Program-made: the position numbers and the translations under genes
Notes under the pieces: generated by a model
Databases searched by the model: none
What the model was told of the DNA's origin: nothing
What the model saw: only the letters and a program-made list of their open reading frames with translations
NCBI RefSeq assembly: GCF_017349315.1
Contig: NZ_JAFMPP010000019.1
Location: 21,943 to 85,942, forward strand
DNA length: 64,000 nt
Reading direction: 5' to 3'
Origin: Jiella flava
Lineage (GTDB): Bacteria; Pseudomonadota; Alphaproteobacteria; Rhizobiales; Rhizobiaceae
Part shown: piece after piece, positions 1-8,849 of the stretch
Position numbering within the stretch: position 1 is the first letter of the stretch
How the letters are laid out: every line of letters begins with the position of its first letter

Positions 1-210
1 CTGCAACGCATTGATCGAAACGATCCGCACCCGTGCCGCAGAGGCCAACGCCTTGATCCTGTCGGGGAAGGTCCCGTCCAGGATCGCATTGCCTTCCAAA
101 TCGTTTCGAATTTCGACGGCCTCAATGCCGGTTTTTGTGGCAAGGGCGAAAAAGTCTTCAGGGCCGAGCTTTGGCGCTGTCATGTGATTCAAAGCGAAGA
201 TAATTGGCAC
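1..210 (-). CDS. IolI-like TIM-barrel isomerase, 5' part only
   Basis: The 3' end lies outside the window. The readable N-terminus runs VPIIFALNHMTAP, then VEIRNDL, AILDG and VSINALQ. This pattern (LNHMT, a VEVRNDL-type strand, a GL-I-SI strand) is that of the sugar-phosphate isomerase/epimerase TIM barrels that include 2-keto-myo-inositol isomerase IolI. A GTG start at 208-210 is preferred over the ATG at 181-183 because it keeps the family's first beta strand, and AGG lies just upstream. The gene shares its strand with the amidase but is separated from it by about 416 bp, so it is probably a separate unit. The exact substrate is unknown. Confidence 0.6.
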   Translation of the reverse strand, partial: MPIIFALNHMTAPKLGPEDFFALATKTGIEAVEIRNDLEGNAILDGTFPDRIKALASAARVRIVSINALQ

Positions 211-626
211 AGCTGACCTGCTGAATGAACACTTGTAGCGGCAATAGTTGCCATCTCGTTTGTGCTTGCACAATCATATCCTGCCTCGATCCTATCATCA
301 ATGATAGATATCGCAATCATTAATGCAATTATTTTATCATTGTCCGCTCGAACGGCGCTCCGCTCTGTCTGAAATGGCAGTTGATGCCGTGGAGGATCGA
401 TGCCGCGGCATTTTGCTGCCCCCGCCCATTCCGGCGAACACAGGAGCGCATCGCTGTCCTGCGATGTTCGCTCCGAGGCTCGTTGCCGTGTGACAACCAC
501 ACAAATGGCCCAACAGACACCGTCCCGAGGCCCGTCCAATCCGCCACCACGCTTGCCGGTGTTGGGGACTTCTGGAACTGACCGGAACCAAGATCGTCGT
601 AAAATGCGTTGCGGCCGACAGACCCC
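211..626. other. Intergenic stretch, no gene recognised
   Basis: No reading frame here has recognisable protein similarity. Roughly 230-345 is AT-rich compared with its neighbours and holds a palindrome. From about 345 on, base composition resembles the catabolic island. It may mark the left edge of the island, but no integrase, transposase or direct repeat was seen. Confidence 0.5.
292..307. promoter_or_regulatory. Palindrome upstream of the IolI-like gene, possible operator
   Basis: CTATCAT-CA-ATGATAG has perfect 7-bp arms and lies about 80 bp upstream of the GTG start of the leftmost gene, in an AT-rich promoter-like stretch. It could bind a local regulator; which one is not known. Confidence 0.35.
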
Positions 627-1838
627 TCAATCGGCGTGCCAAGTCTTGACCGGCGACCCTGTCGACGGCCGGGACTGCTCCGCGATCGCCCGTGCCAGCC
701 CAATCAGCCGACGGTCGCTTCCCCGCGGCCCGACCAGCGACAGGCCCACGGGCGCCCCTTCGACCTCGGCCAACGGCACGCTAATCTGGGGCAGCCCGGC
801 ATGGCCGGCCAGACAGAGGAGCGAGAGCGCCCGGTTGCGGTAAAGCTCCATCTGCGCGCCCGACGAGCCCAGACGTGGCGCCGCCCCCGGCGCGGTGGGA
901 ACCAGCATGACCCCCTCCGGAGCGAGCCGATCCATGATGATCGCAGCGATCCTCGCGCGCAGCGCCCTTGCCGTCGCAATGGCCTCGGGGTGAAGCCGCA
1001 GCGCCGCCTCGAACCGCTCTCGCACGCCCGGGCCGAATTCCGGGTTGTTGGCGCGGATCCAGTCACCGAAGACCTCGGCAACCTCCGCTCCCTGCACGAT
1101 ACCGAAGACCGGCTGCAACTCGGCGATCAATGCGGGCGGCAACAGCGCCGACCGGTCGGCTCCGTCGCGATGGCGCGCCAGCGGCACCGCCGCGTCGGGC
1201 GCAAGCGCCCAGATATCGTCGGGAGCGATCGACCGGTGCGGGCCCCTCGGAGCCTCCTTTGCAACCGCCTCGGTGATCCCCCCCAGCACCGCGTCGGCGA
1301 CGCGCGACAGCGTCGCACCATCCCGCGTGAGGAACCCCGGCACGTCGTAGGAGGGCGCCAGCGCCTGCAATCCCACCGCAGGCAGCAAGCCATGGGTCGG
1401 CCGCCAGCCCCAGAGGCCGCAGAACGAGGCCGGCAACCGAACCGACCCACCGGTGTCCGAGCCGAGACCGATGTCGGCCAAACCTTGCGCTACCGCAGAG
1501 GCGGACCCCGAAGAGGAGCCACCCGGCACACGCTCCGGCGCGGCGGGGTTGAGGGGCGTTCCATAATGGGCATTCTCGCCCATCAGTGAATAGGCCAGCT
1601 CATCCATATGGGTCTTGCCCACGGGCCGAGCGCCCTGCCTGATCAGTCGATCCACGAGGGGCGCGGTATCGAGGGCGGGCGGACGCGAGGCCGCCCACAG
1701 CGGATGCCCCGAGCCCGCGATCGTCCCCGCCAGTTCGAAATTGTCCTTGATCGCCAGGCGCAGCCCGGCGAGCGGCCCGTCGCCCGCGGGAAAATCGGCG
1801 GGGTCGAGCGTCAGAACGAAGGGCGAAGCGGCCATCAC
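627..1838 (-). CDS. Amidase signature family hydrolase (AMI1-like)
   Basis: Hydrolyses an amide bond to a carboxylate plus ammonia or amine in the cytoplasm. The Lys-Ser-Ser catalytic set of the family is visible: Lys near residue 31 in AIKDN, the serine-rich loop PGGSSSGSA near 105-113, and the nucleophile near 132 in SDTGGSVR. At 403 residues it is on the short side for the family and resembles the AMI1/indole-acetamide-hydrolase subgroup, as does KTHMDELAYS. The GTG start overlaps the TGA of the upstream CocE-like gene by four bases (GTGA); an ATG follows at once. It is the last gene of the minus-strand catabolic run and may take the final amide. The substrate is not predictable. Confidence 0.85.
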   Translation of the reverse strand: MMAASPFVLTLDPADFPAGDGPLAGLRLAIKDNFELAGTIAGSGHPLWAASRPPALDTAPLVDRLIRQGARPVGKTHMDELAYSLMGENAHYGTPLNPAAPERVPGGSSSGSASAVAQGLADIGLGSDTGGSVRLPASFCGLWGWRPTHGLLPAVGLQALAPSYDVPGFLTRDGATLSRVADAVLGGITEAVAKEAPRGPHRSIAPDDIWALAPDAAVPLARHRDGADRSALLPPALIAELQPVFGIVQGAEVAEVFGDWIRANNPEFGPGVRERFEAALRLHPEAIATARALRARIAAIIMDRLAPEGVMLVPTAPGAAPRLGSSGAQMELYRNRALSLLCLAGHAGLPQISVPLAEVEGAPVGLSLVGPRGSDRRLIGLARAIAEQSRPSTGSPVKTWHAD

Positions 1839-3526
1839 ACCCCCTCCTCTGCTGGCAGGATCGGCAGGGTCAAGGCGCAGTCGGCGCCCAGCTGCAGGAC
1901 GATCGTAGTCACCAATGCGGCCTCCGCGGCCGCGGTCACCGGGTCGGCCCCGGTGCCCGGATTGACCGGATGGGCCGGAAAATCCGAGGCGGCGAGCGAG
2001 AGGCGCAGCGCCTCGCCCGGCTGCAGAGTGCGGCAGGTGCCGGTCATCGCGATCTTGACCGGGCCGTCGGGCCGTTCGCGCAGGTGCCGGTATCCGCCGC
2101 AGAGCGGCGCAACCTTGCCCGAACGCTCAATCACCGACAGGGTCGCCGAAAGGTCAAAGCTCGGCCGGTCGGCCGTGACGCGGAGTGACAGCGCCACCCG
2201 CCCCGCCAGGCGGACAGGCGCGTCGAATGGTGCGGTGTCGAAGGTCGCGACATCGCCTCGCGCGTCGGTCTCGCTGCGGTCATGGGGGCCCGGGCCCCGC
2301 CCATAGATCGGCCCTGCCGCCGGCGCCGGGCGCCAGGGATCGTGGACGATGATCTCCGAGCCTTGGCCCGGGGCTTCGGCCAGACCGCCATCGCCCGGCC
2401 GCGTCGCCGCCCGGCCCGCACCGGTCAGATAGAGCCGGCGCGGGGTCGTGGGCAGCGCGGCGTGGCTCTGCCAGCGGCCGGTGCCCATGTCGAAGAGCCG
2501 CACCCGGTCATCCGCCGCAAGGGTGCCCCTGCCTTTGAGCACCGCGTCGAGAAAGGCGATCTGTGCCCGGTCGGTGTCGGTCGCTGCTTCGGGGCCGAAA
2601 TCCATGCCAGCCAGATGCCGCGTCCAAGGGAAATGCGCCCAGGGCCCGACTTTTAGCCGCAGCGTCGGATCACCGGGCCGGTCGAGGGCTGAGAATCCTG
2701 TCAGGGTGGCGCCCAGAAAGCTATCGTACCAGCCGCCGATGAACAGCATCGGCAGACCCCGCGCCCGAAGCCTCGCCACCTGCGCCCCGACCGAGATCAT
2801 CTGCCAGCGCGGATCGTCGGGCGGGGTGGTCGACCAGGCGGGAAAGTGGCCAGCGGCCTGCGCGCCGACCAGCGCCTCGGGCTGGCCCGGAACCCGGCCG
2901 GAAAACAATCCTGGGAGGCCTGCGCGCAGACTGGCATGGGCCGCGCCCTGCCCCGCCCGGCGCGCGCCCTCGACGGCGATCTGGGTGCCCCAGCCGGCCA
3001 TTTCGGCCAGGTTGAACGCGCCGCCCTGCCAGGCCCAACCCTCGGCCGGATCCCACGGCCCCATCGCCGGGATGAGCGCCGCCAGCGAGGGGCAGTCGCC
3101 GGTGGCGGCCAGAAGCTGGTTATAGGCCTGATAGGAAAACCCATACATCGCGACCCGGCCGTCCGAGCCGGGCAGCGCCGCCGCCCATTCCACCGTCTCG
3201 GCACCGTCAGCGGCCTCGTCAGCGCCCGGGTCGAACCGGCCCTCGGAGGTGCCGCGCCCGCGCACGTCCTGAACCACCACTAGATAGCCCTGCGCCGCAT
3301 ACCAGGCCGGATGGGCGTAGCAGACAGTGCAGCCGATCCGCCGCCCGTAGGCCTGCCGCTGCAAGAGCACCGGCCAGGGCCCCGGCCCCGCCGGGCGCCA
3401 GATATCGGCATCGAGCCGCGTGCCGTCCGCTGTGGTCATCGACCGGGTTTCGGGCGCCAGCACGCCCCCGCCCCCCGCCATGGGCAGATCCGGCAGGCCC
3501 AATGGCGGCTGGTCGGGCCTGGTCAT
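1835..3526 (-). CDS. CocE/NonD family serine hydrolase (X-Pro dipeptidyl-peptidase-like)
   Basis: An alpha/beta hydrolase of the cocaine esterase / glutaryl-7-ACA acylase type, cleaving an ester or amide. The triad is visible: Ser131 in GFSYQ, Asp268 in GGWYD and His298 in GPWAH. Residues about 25-320 form the S15 hydrolase domain and the rest fits the C-terminal jelly-roll domain. Length (563) is normal. No signal peptide is seen, so it is likely cytoplasmic. The ATG overlaps the stop of the creatininase-family gene as ATGA, implying coupled translation. Family membership is firm; the substrate is open. Confidence 0.85.
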   Translation of the reverse strand: MTRPDQPPLGLPDLPMAGGGGVLAPETRSMTTADGTRLDADIWRPAGPGPWPVLLQRQAYGRRIGCTVCYAHPAWYAAQGYLVVVQDVRGRGTSEGRFDPGADEAADGAETVEWAAALPGSDGRVAMYGFSYQAYNQLLAATGDCPSLAALIPAMGPWDPAEGWAWQGGAFNLAEMAGWGTQIAVEGARRAGQGAAHASLRAGLPGLFSGRVPGQPEALVGAQAAGHFPAWSTTPPDDPRWQMISVGAQVARLRARGLPMLFIGGWYDSFLGATLTGFSALDRPGDPTLRLKVGPWAHFPWTRHLAGMDFGPEAATDTDRAQIAFLDAVLKGRGTLAADDRVRLFDMGTGRWQSHAALPTTPRRLYLTGAGRAATRPGDGGLAEAPGQGSEIIVHDPWRPAPAAGPIYGRGPGPHDRSETDARGDVATFDTAPFDAPVRLAGRVALSLRVTADRPSFDLSATLSVIERSGKVAPLCGGYRHLRERPDGPVKIAMTGTCRTLQPGEALRLSLAASDFPAHPVNPGTGADPVTAAAEAALVTTIVLQLGADCALTLPILPAEEGV

Positions 3527-4353
3527 GCGCGGTCCTGCGGGAGCGCGTGATCGGGCGCCGTGTTGAACGTCTCCAGAGGAAAGGCGGAAACCTCGCCGAT
3601 CAGGGTCAGGAGGCGCCCGACCGCGCGGTCGAACACCGCCGCCCCCCGCTCGGCATCCGCTGCCGCGGCATTGCCCGCGGCGCCCGAGGGATGCAGATCC
3701 TGCGCCTGCCAGCCAAAGCCCACGGCACCCTCGGGCGTCAGCATTCCGCCGATCTGCTCCAGCGCGACCGACAGCGGCACGAAGTCGCCCGCCTGGTCCA
3801 TCCCGACCAGATCCGGCCTAAGGTGCAGCATGACGCTGGTTTCCACCTCGCCGCCATGAATGCCGTGGTTCAGCTCATGGTCCGAGAACAGATCATTCAT
3901 CGGCGTAAAGCGCGACCACGTGGATGACACCGCCAGCATGCCCAGTTCGATCCGCAGGCGCCGGCAGACCATTTCCATCACCTGCGGCTGGCCGCCATGG
4001 GAGTTGACGAAAAGGATCCGCCGGCAGCCGGCGCGCCGGACGCTGCGGGCGATCTCGAACCAGTACTCGGCCAAAAGCGGCCCGGGGATGGTCAACGTGC
4101 CGGGATAGGCCAGATGTTCGTCGGACTTGCCCACCGCCGACAGGGGCAAGACCAGCGCGGGAAAGTCGGGATCCATCCGCTCCACCGCCGCCCGGATCAA
4201 CCGGTCGCAGATCTCGGCGTCGACGCGGACCGGCAAGTGGGGTCCGTGCTGTTCGGTCGCCCCGACCGGAAACACTGCCACCACCTGCGACAGGTCCAGC
4301 GCCGCGAAGTCGGCCGTGGTCAGATCGCTCCACCAATGGGATTTCAAGGTCAT
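3523..4353 (-). CDS. Creatininase-family metal amidohydrolase
   Basis: Members hydrolyse cyclic amides or formamides (creatininase, FAPy deformylase, IolN, MftE) with two divalent metals. The metal motif GATEQHGPHLPV lies at residues 31-42 with a downstream Asp45. NSHGG near 117-121 and HGGEVE near 166-171 give the other ligands. Length (276) is typical. The ATG follows AAAGGACGAG, a clear ribosome-binding site. Located between the CocE-like and AtzH-like genes, it is a candidate ring-opening enzyme of the pathway. Creatinine itself is only one possible substrate, and no creatinase or sarcosine oxidase gene lies nearby. Confidence 0.85.
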   Translation of the reverse strand: MTLKSHWWSDLTTADFAALDLSQVVAVFPVGATEQHGPHLPVRVDAEICDRLIRAAVERMDPDFPALVLPLSAVGKSDEHLAYPGTLTIPGPLLAEYWFEIARSVRRAGCRRILFVNSHGGQPQVMEMVCRRLRIELGMLAVSSTWSRFTPMNDLFSDHELNHGIHGGEVETSVMLHLRPDLVGMDQAGDFVPLSVALEQIGGMLTPEGAVGFGWQAQDLHPSGAAGNAAAADAERGAAVFDRAVGRLLTLIGEVSAFPLETFNTAPDHALPQDRA

Positions 4354-4417
4354 CTCGTCCTTTCGCTACGGCAGAGCCCCGGCATGCCACAGGCGGCAGA
4401 GGGGCAAGTGGGAGGAA

Positions 4418-4798
4418 TCAATGCGTGTCGGCCATCAGCGAGACATGGGCGGCGACCACCTTCCACCCGTCCGCGGTCAGGATCCAGGTCTGGCTTTGCC
4501 GGCCCAGACTGCCCCCGGCGCGGCGGAAGATCAGGTTGCACACGCCGAGGTCGGGGCCAAAAGTGACGATGTCGCGCCGCACCACCTCCCGCGCGGGAGA
4601 GCCGCCGGGGCGGGCCTTGCGGAATGCCCGGATCTCGTCGATGCCATGCAGGTTCTCGCCCACGCCATAGCGCAAGGTCAGCGGGCTGTCCCAGAACAGC
4701 GCATCCATCTCGTCGAGCCGATTGTCCCTGAGCGCCGTCTCATAGGCATCGCAGGCCGCGGTCAGGTTGGCCAGGGTCTCGTCGTCGTTCACGATCAT
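4418..4798 (-). CDS. AtzH/HpxZ-like protein (DUF3225, NTF2 fold)
   Basis: A small NTF2-like protein with the look of AtzH/HpxZ, proteins encoded beside amidases in cyanuric acid and oxalurate catabolism. Visible features are DEMDALFWDSP, LRYGVGEN-L-G, IRAFRKARPGG and a C-terminal GWKVVAAHVS. In AtzH the family has been linked to dehydration or amidase support; its role here is inferred only. Two ATGs are adjacent. The second (4796-4798) has better spacing from AGGAGG, so it is used, giving 126 residues. A 64-bp gap separates it from the creatininase-family gene. Confidence 0.75.
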   Translation of the reverse strand: MIVNDDETLANLTAACDAYETALRDNRLDEMDALFWDSPLTLRYGVGENLHGIDEIRAFRKARPGGSPAREVVRRDIVTFGPDLGVCNLIFRRAGGSLGRQSQTWILTADGWKVVAAHVSLMADTH

Positions 4799-4841
4799 CA
4801 TGCCTCCTTTCCCACCGGTCGCGGCGCTGACCGCGTGCTCA

Positions 4842-6089
4842 TCATGCCCGGGGATCCCGCATCAGGACCGGTTCGGGCCGCCAGAGCCGAACCCGCCCGC
4901 CCCGCACCACCCCGGTGACCGGGGCATTGCGGCGGATGGCCTCCGCCTCGGTCCGGGCGGCCAAAAGCACGAATTCCGCGCTCTGACCGACCGCGATGCC
5001 CGGCGCGGCCAGCCCGGTGATCTCTTGCGCGGCGGACGAGATCATCCGCCATACGCCGGCCAGCGCGGTCTCGCTCCCCAGCTGGTCGAGATGGGCGTAA
5101 TACTGCGCCATGCGCAAAAGCGCGGCGTCACCGAATGGGGTGAACGGATTCTCGACATTGTTGGTCGCCAAGGCGACGGTCGCGCCGAGCCCGGCAATCT
5201 CGGCCGCCGGCGCCATGCCGCGGGGGCGCATCGGGCCCTGCCCGGCGGCGTTGAGGAAACTGTCGGTCGCAGGCAGCACCACCAGCCCGACGCCTGCGCG
5301 GGCCATGGCGCGCGCCAGCTCCTGGCGTTGCGCCTCGGGAAAAGACGCGAACTTGGTGGCATGGCCGACGGTCACCCGCCCCTGCCAGCCGCGTGCCTCG
5401 GTCTCGGCCAGGATCACCGGCAGGATCGTGCCCTCCGGATCAAGGTCGAAATCCGCATGGAAATCGACATCGACGTCGAACTGCTCCGCCAGGTCAAAGA
5501 TCGCCCGGACATGAGCCGGCGGGTCGGTATCGGTATAGGGGCAGCCGCCCACCAGATCGGCCCCCGCCGCCAGCGCCTCGGCCAGAAGCGCCAGCGTCTC
5601 GGGTTCCTGCGTCAGTCCTTCTTGCGCGAAGACGCAGACCTGCACCTCGATCAGGTCGGCAAAATCGCGGGCCAGCTGCAAGACCCCTTCGAAAGCGCGC
5701 AGCCCCACGCGGGGGTCGACCTCGGCAAAGCTGCGCATGCGAAGGGTGCCCGCGCGCACCGCCATCTCCAACACCTCGGCGCCGCGGGCGTGCACGTCCT
5801 CGGCCGTAAAGCCCGCCTTGGCCGCCGCGGTCAGTCGCACCGCCTCGGAAAGCGTGCCCTCGCAGATCGGACAGCGACCGAGGATCAGCGCCTTGTCCAG
5901 ATGAACATGCGCATCGGTGAAGCCCGGCACCATCAGCGCGCCTTGCGCGTCCAGCACCTCCGCCCCGTCGGTATCGACCTCGGTCTCCAGCGCGGCAATA
6001 CATCCGCCCTCGACCCGCACCGACAGGCCGGCGCGCCCGTCGGGCAGCCGCAGATTGCGGATCACGAAGGGCGCGTCATTCGCCAGCAA
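4842..6089 (-). CDS. Amidohydrolase of the cytosine deaminase/AtzC type, atypical active site
   Basis: A TIM-barrel amidohydrolase of 415 residues. It keeps the first metal ligands His61 and His63 (DAHVHLDK), His211 (DFHADFD) and His243 (VGHATKF). By eye alignment with E. coli CodA, the Glu three residues after the third His is Phe214 here. The Asp of the last strand is Asn (ALATNNVENPFTPFG, about 307-321). Both are central to deaminase chemistry, so activity may differ. Related cytosine deaminase-annotated proteins may share these changes. The TTG start at 6087-6089 has GGAG eight bases upstream and overlaps the monooxygenase gene by 14 bp. An internal GTG is an alternative start. Confidence 0.75.
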   Translation of the reverse strand: MLANDAPFVIRNLRLPDGRAGLSVRVEGGCIAALETEVDTDGAEVLDAQGALMVPGFTDAHVHLDKALILGRCPICEGTLSEAVRLTAAAKAGFTAEDVHARGAEVLEMAVRAGTLRMRSFAEVDPRVGLRAFEGVLQLARDFADLIEVQVCVFAQEGLTQEPETLALLAEALAAGADLVGGCPYTDTDPPAHVRAIFDLAEQFDVDVDFHADFDLDPEGTILPVILAETEARGWQGRVTVGHATKFASFPEAQRQELARAMARAGVGLVVLPATDSFLNAAGQGPMRPRGMAPAAEIAGLGATVALATNNVENPFTPFGDAALLRMAQYYAHLDQLGSETALAGVWRMISSAAQEITGLAAPGIAVGQSAEFVLLAARTEAEAIRRNAPVTGVVRGGRVRLWRPEPVLMRDPRA

Positions 6090-7557
6090 GACACATCTCC
6101 GCCACCGCTCGTTCCTCTTCCGCGAGCCAGCGCGCCATGGCGTCAGGCACCACGACTCCGGGCGCGGTCAGGGCCTCCAGCTGCGGCATGATCTTGTCGA
6201 TCTGCTCGTCGAAAAGCCGCCGGGTCACCGCCTGTACCAGTCGCGGCGTGCCATGAAGGAAGGCCGCGATCGACACCGAAGCAAAGCTGCCCATGCTCAT
6301 CGCCGACAGCTGATTGAAGGCCAGCACCCTGTCGATCCCCGGCGCGCTGCCCGGGGTCCGTTCCGTAAAGGCATAGTCGTCGAGCCAGGGGAAATCCAAT
6401 TTGGGGCTGCGTTCCTCGCCCGCCGGCGGGGTGAAGCGATCGCGCCACAGCGCGGCCTCCTCGCGCAACCGCGAGAGCTCCGGGCGCAGCGCCATGTTCA
6501 CCCCCACCCCGGTCGCGGCAAAGAGGTGGTCGAAGCCCCAGAGCCGCCGCGGCGTGCGCAGCGCGATCTCACTGCCCGTCCAGGACAACGCCTCGATCCC
6601 CGATCCAACGTGAATCTTGAAGTTCTCGAACGTGCAGGCCCGGTGAAAGTGATGCGCCGCAGGGGCCTGACGCAGCCCCCCGACATAGGACGAGATCTGC
6701 CACTTGACCTCGGGCGGAATGCGCGCCGCATGAACCAGGAAGCCGCCGGTCTCGAACCAGCGCAGCACGTCGCGCAGCGGCAGCTCGGGGCGGCGGATCA
6801 GCATGTCGACCCGTTCGGCCCCGGCGTCGAGCGCCGTCACCGCCATGTCGAAGGCCGCAGCTCCCGCGCCCAGCACCGCAACGCGCTTGCCACTCAGATG
6901 GCGCTCGTCAAAAACGTCCGCAGAATGGTTCCAGACATGCCGCGGCAGGTTCTCAGACACGATCCCGGGTGTGACCCAGGCTCCGCCGCCCTCCATCCCC
7001 GTGGCCAGCACCAGAAGCCGCGCGCGCATCGTGCCGCCGCCGGCCAGCGACAGGCTCACCCCATCGGCGTCATAATCGATTCGCTCGACCCGCGTGTCGT
7101 TGCGGATTTCGAGCCCCGCGAAGCTGCGGAACCAGCGCAGATAATCCATCCAGATCGTGCGCGGCACGCCGCCCATCGCGTCCCAGGCAGGCTGGCCCAG
7201 CCGCGCCACCGTGTAAGCCTCGATCGACAGGGACGGAATGCCTCCCTCGATCCCCGTGGTTTCCTTGGGAGAGCGGATCTCGTAATTGCGGGCATAGGTT
7301 TCCCAGACGCCTTCGCACCCGGCCGGACTGGCGTCGAGCAGGACGACATTGGTGACGCCGTGACGTTTCAGCCCCCAGCCCGCGGCAAGTCCGCTCTGCC
7401 CGGCGCCGAGGATCACCACGTCGGGCATCTCCGGCCCCTGCCCCGGGGCGGGTAGAACCCAAGGCCGGGTCGCAAAGCGCATCATCTCGATATCGCGGCG
7501 GATTTGTGCGGCCAGCGCATCGAGGCGCGCCTCAGCCTGAGGGTGATTTTGTAGCAT
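6076..7557 (-). CDS. Flavin-dependent monooxygenase / FAD-NAD(P)-binding oxidoreductase
   Basis: Two Rossmann motifs are present: VVILGAGQSGLAAG near residues 47-60 for FAD and VAVLGAGAAAF near 226-236 for NADPH. ATG motifs such as LLVLATGMEG sit between them. This arrangement fits class B flavin monooxygenases, including Baeyer-Villiger and N-hydroxylating enzymes. The start is the ATG at 7555-7557 after AAGGGAAGAG; the longer open frame upstream is not needed. Length is 493 residues. It is the first gene of the six-gene minus-strand run, and the LysR-type palindrome lies about 97 bp upstream. It may catalyse the opening oxygenation step. Substrate unknown. Confidence 0.8.
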   Translation of the reverse strand: MLQNHPQAEARLDALAAQIRRDIEMMRFATRPWVLPAPGQGPEMPDVVILGAGQSGLAAGWGLKRHGVTNVVLLDASPAGCEGVWETYARNYEIRSPKETTGIEGGIPSLSIEAYTVARLGQPAWDAMGGVPRTIWMDYLRWFRSFAGLEIRNDTRVERIDYDADGVSLSLAGGGTMRARLLVLATGMEGGGAWVTPGIVSENLPRHVWNHSADVFDERHLSGKRVAVLGAGAAAFDMAVTALDAGAERVDMLIRRPELPLRDVLRWFETGGFLVHAARIPPEVKWQISSYVGGLRQAPAAHHFHRACTFENFKIHVGSGIEALSWTGSEIALRTPRRLWGFDHLFAATGVGVNMALRPELSRLREEAALWRDRFTPPAGEERSPKLDFPWLDDYAFTERTPGSAPGIDRVLAFNQLSAMSMGSFASVSIAAFLHGTPRLVQAVTRRLFDEQIDKIMPQLEALTAPGVVVPDAMARWLAEEERAVAEMCLAGE

Positions 7558-7651
7558 CGCTCTTCCCTTGCGGGGGCGGGCAGACGCGCCCGCCGAGCCC
7601 AAAGCTACCGGCCTCTTAGGACAAAGGGACAGCGCAGAATAAGGCGCGCAT

Positions 7652-7670
7652 CGTTGCCTATCGGGCAACG
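7652..7670. promoter_or_regulatory. Putative LysR operator upstream of the catabolic operon
   Basis: CGTTGCC-TATCG-GGCAACG has perfect 7-bp arms and contains a T-N11-A core as in LysR-type sites. The inner 15 bp TTGCC-N5-GGCAA recurs at 11322-11336 in the second promoter region of the island. It lies between the monooxygenase gene and the end of the LysR gene. Confidence 0.6.
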
Positions 7671-7800
7671 GCGCCCGCCGCCCACACACGGGCGGGCCCG
7701 GCAGGCCCCCAACGGCGAGATCGACCACGGGCGCGGCGGCGGAAACGGGCAGCGCCAGGCGTGATCTCTCGGTTGAATTGGAGGAAGCAGGCTGCCAGGC

Positions 7801-8748
7801 TTAGGCGTCGGCCACGCGCCAGACCTCCAGCTTTTCGGAGAACAGCGGCAGCGCGGCGGTCAGCCGCTGCAAGAGCACCGCCGCGGCATTGGACCGGCCC
7901 TGGCTCATCTGCGTCCAGAGGACGATCTGCATCTTGGGCGTCGCCCGGCCTGAAAGCGGAACGAAGACCAGATCGCCGCGGCCAAGGCGCTCCATGATCC
8001 CCACCGGACTGCGCACCGCGAGGCCAAGGCCCGCCAGCACGAGGTCCAGCGCACTATCGGAGGTGTTGATCTCGATGAACGGCCGGTGGCGACCGCCTTC
8101 GGTGAGGATATGATTGACCGGCCCGCCGCCGCCATAGCCGGCGCTGCCAAGCACCATCCGTTCCCCCGCCAGATCCGACAGCGTCACACTGGCGCGGCTG
8201 GCCAGCGGATGATCGGGGCGCATGATCGCGCCGGTAGGGATCGGCAGCGCCGCAATCCGGCGGATGTCGGACCGGGTCGGCGGATCCACCGACAGGCCGA
8301 TGTCGGCCTCTCCATCGGCCAAACATTCCATGACCTTGGCGGCCTCCTGCATGATCAGCGAGTAGGAGATCCCGGGATATTCCTTGGAGAACTTCGCCAG
8401 CTCAGGCCCGAAAAAATCGCGCGCGATGCCGTCTTCCAGCGCAATCCGCACATGGCCCCGGCGCAATCCGCGCATGTCGTCGATCTGCGCGATCGCCTTG
8501 TCCAGATCGCGCTGCAGGTTGCTGATATAGCCGTAGAGAACCTCACCCGCCGCGGTCAGTTTGACCCCGTCGGCCACCCGGTCGAACAGCCGCACCTGCA
8601 GCTGATCCTCCAGCTTCAGGATCTGCCGATTCACCGCCGAGGGCGCGATCGACAGGAAATCCGAGGCCTGACGCATCGACCCGGCGCGGGCGGCTTCGGC
8701 AAAGTAGCGCAGCGCCACCAGGTGGACATGAACGAAACTCTTGGGCAT
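7801..8748 (-). CDS. LysR-family transcriptional regulator
   Basis: The N-terminal winged helix-turn-helix is at about residues 8-68, with SMRQASDFLSIAPSAVNRQI as the recognition region. A periplasmic-binding-like effector domain runs from about 95 to the end. Start is the ATG at 8746-8748 after AGAGAAGG, giving 315 residues. It lies between the transporter genes and the catabolic operon on the same strand, so it can be co-transcribed with either. It is the only regulator in the island and the likely reader of the TTGCC-N5-GGCAA palindromes. The inducer is probably the transported compound or an intermediate. Confidence 0.9.
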   Translation of the reverse strand: MPKSFVHVHLVALRYFAEAARAGSMRQASDFLSIAPSAVNRQILKLEDQLQVRLFDRVADGVKLTAAGEVLYGYISNLQRDLDKAIAQIDDMRGLRRGHVRIALEDGIARDFFGPELAKFSKEYPGISYSLIMQEAAKVMECLADGEADIGLSVDPPTRSDIRRIAALPIPTGAIMRPDHPLASRASVTLSDLAGERMVLGSAGYGGGGPVNHILTEGGRHRPFIEINTSDSALDLVLAGLGLAVRSPVGIMERLGRGDLVFVPLSGRATPKMQIVLWTQMSQGRSNAAAVLLQRLTAALPLFSEKLEVWRVADA

Positions 8749-8849
8749 CGACCTTCTCTTTCCAGTTCGCGGAAAAGATATAGGCCGAGATGCAGATTGG
8801 GCGCCAGGCGGCATCGCCGGTTCCGCCACACATGGCCACTTCGCGCGTT

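Noticed and set aside
211..626. Possible transposase fragment at the island edge
   Set aside because: All six frames were read and no DDE or other transposase motif could be matched.
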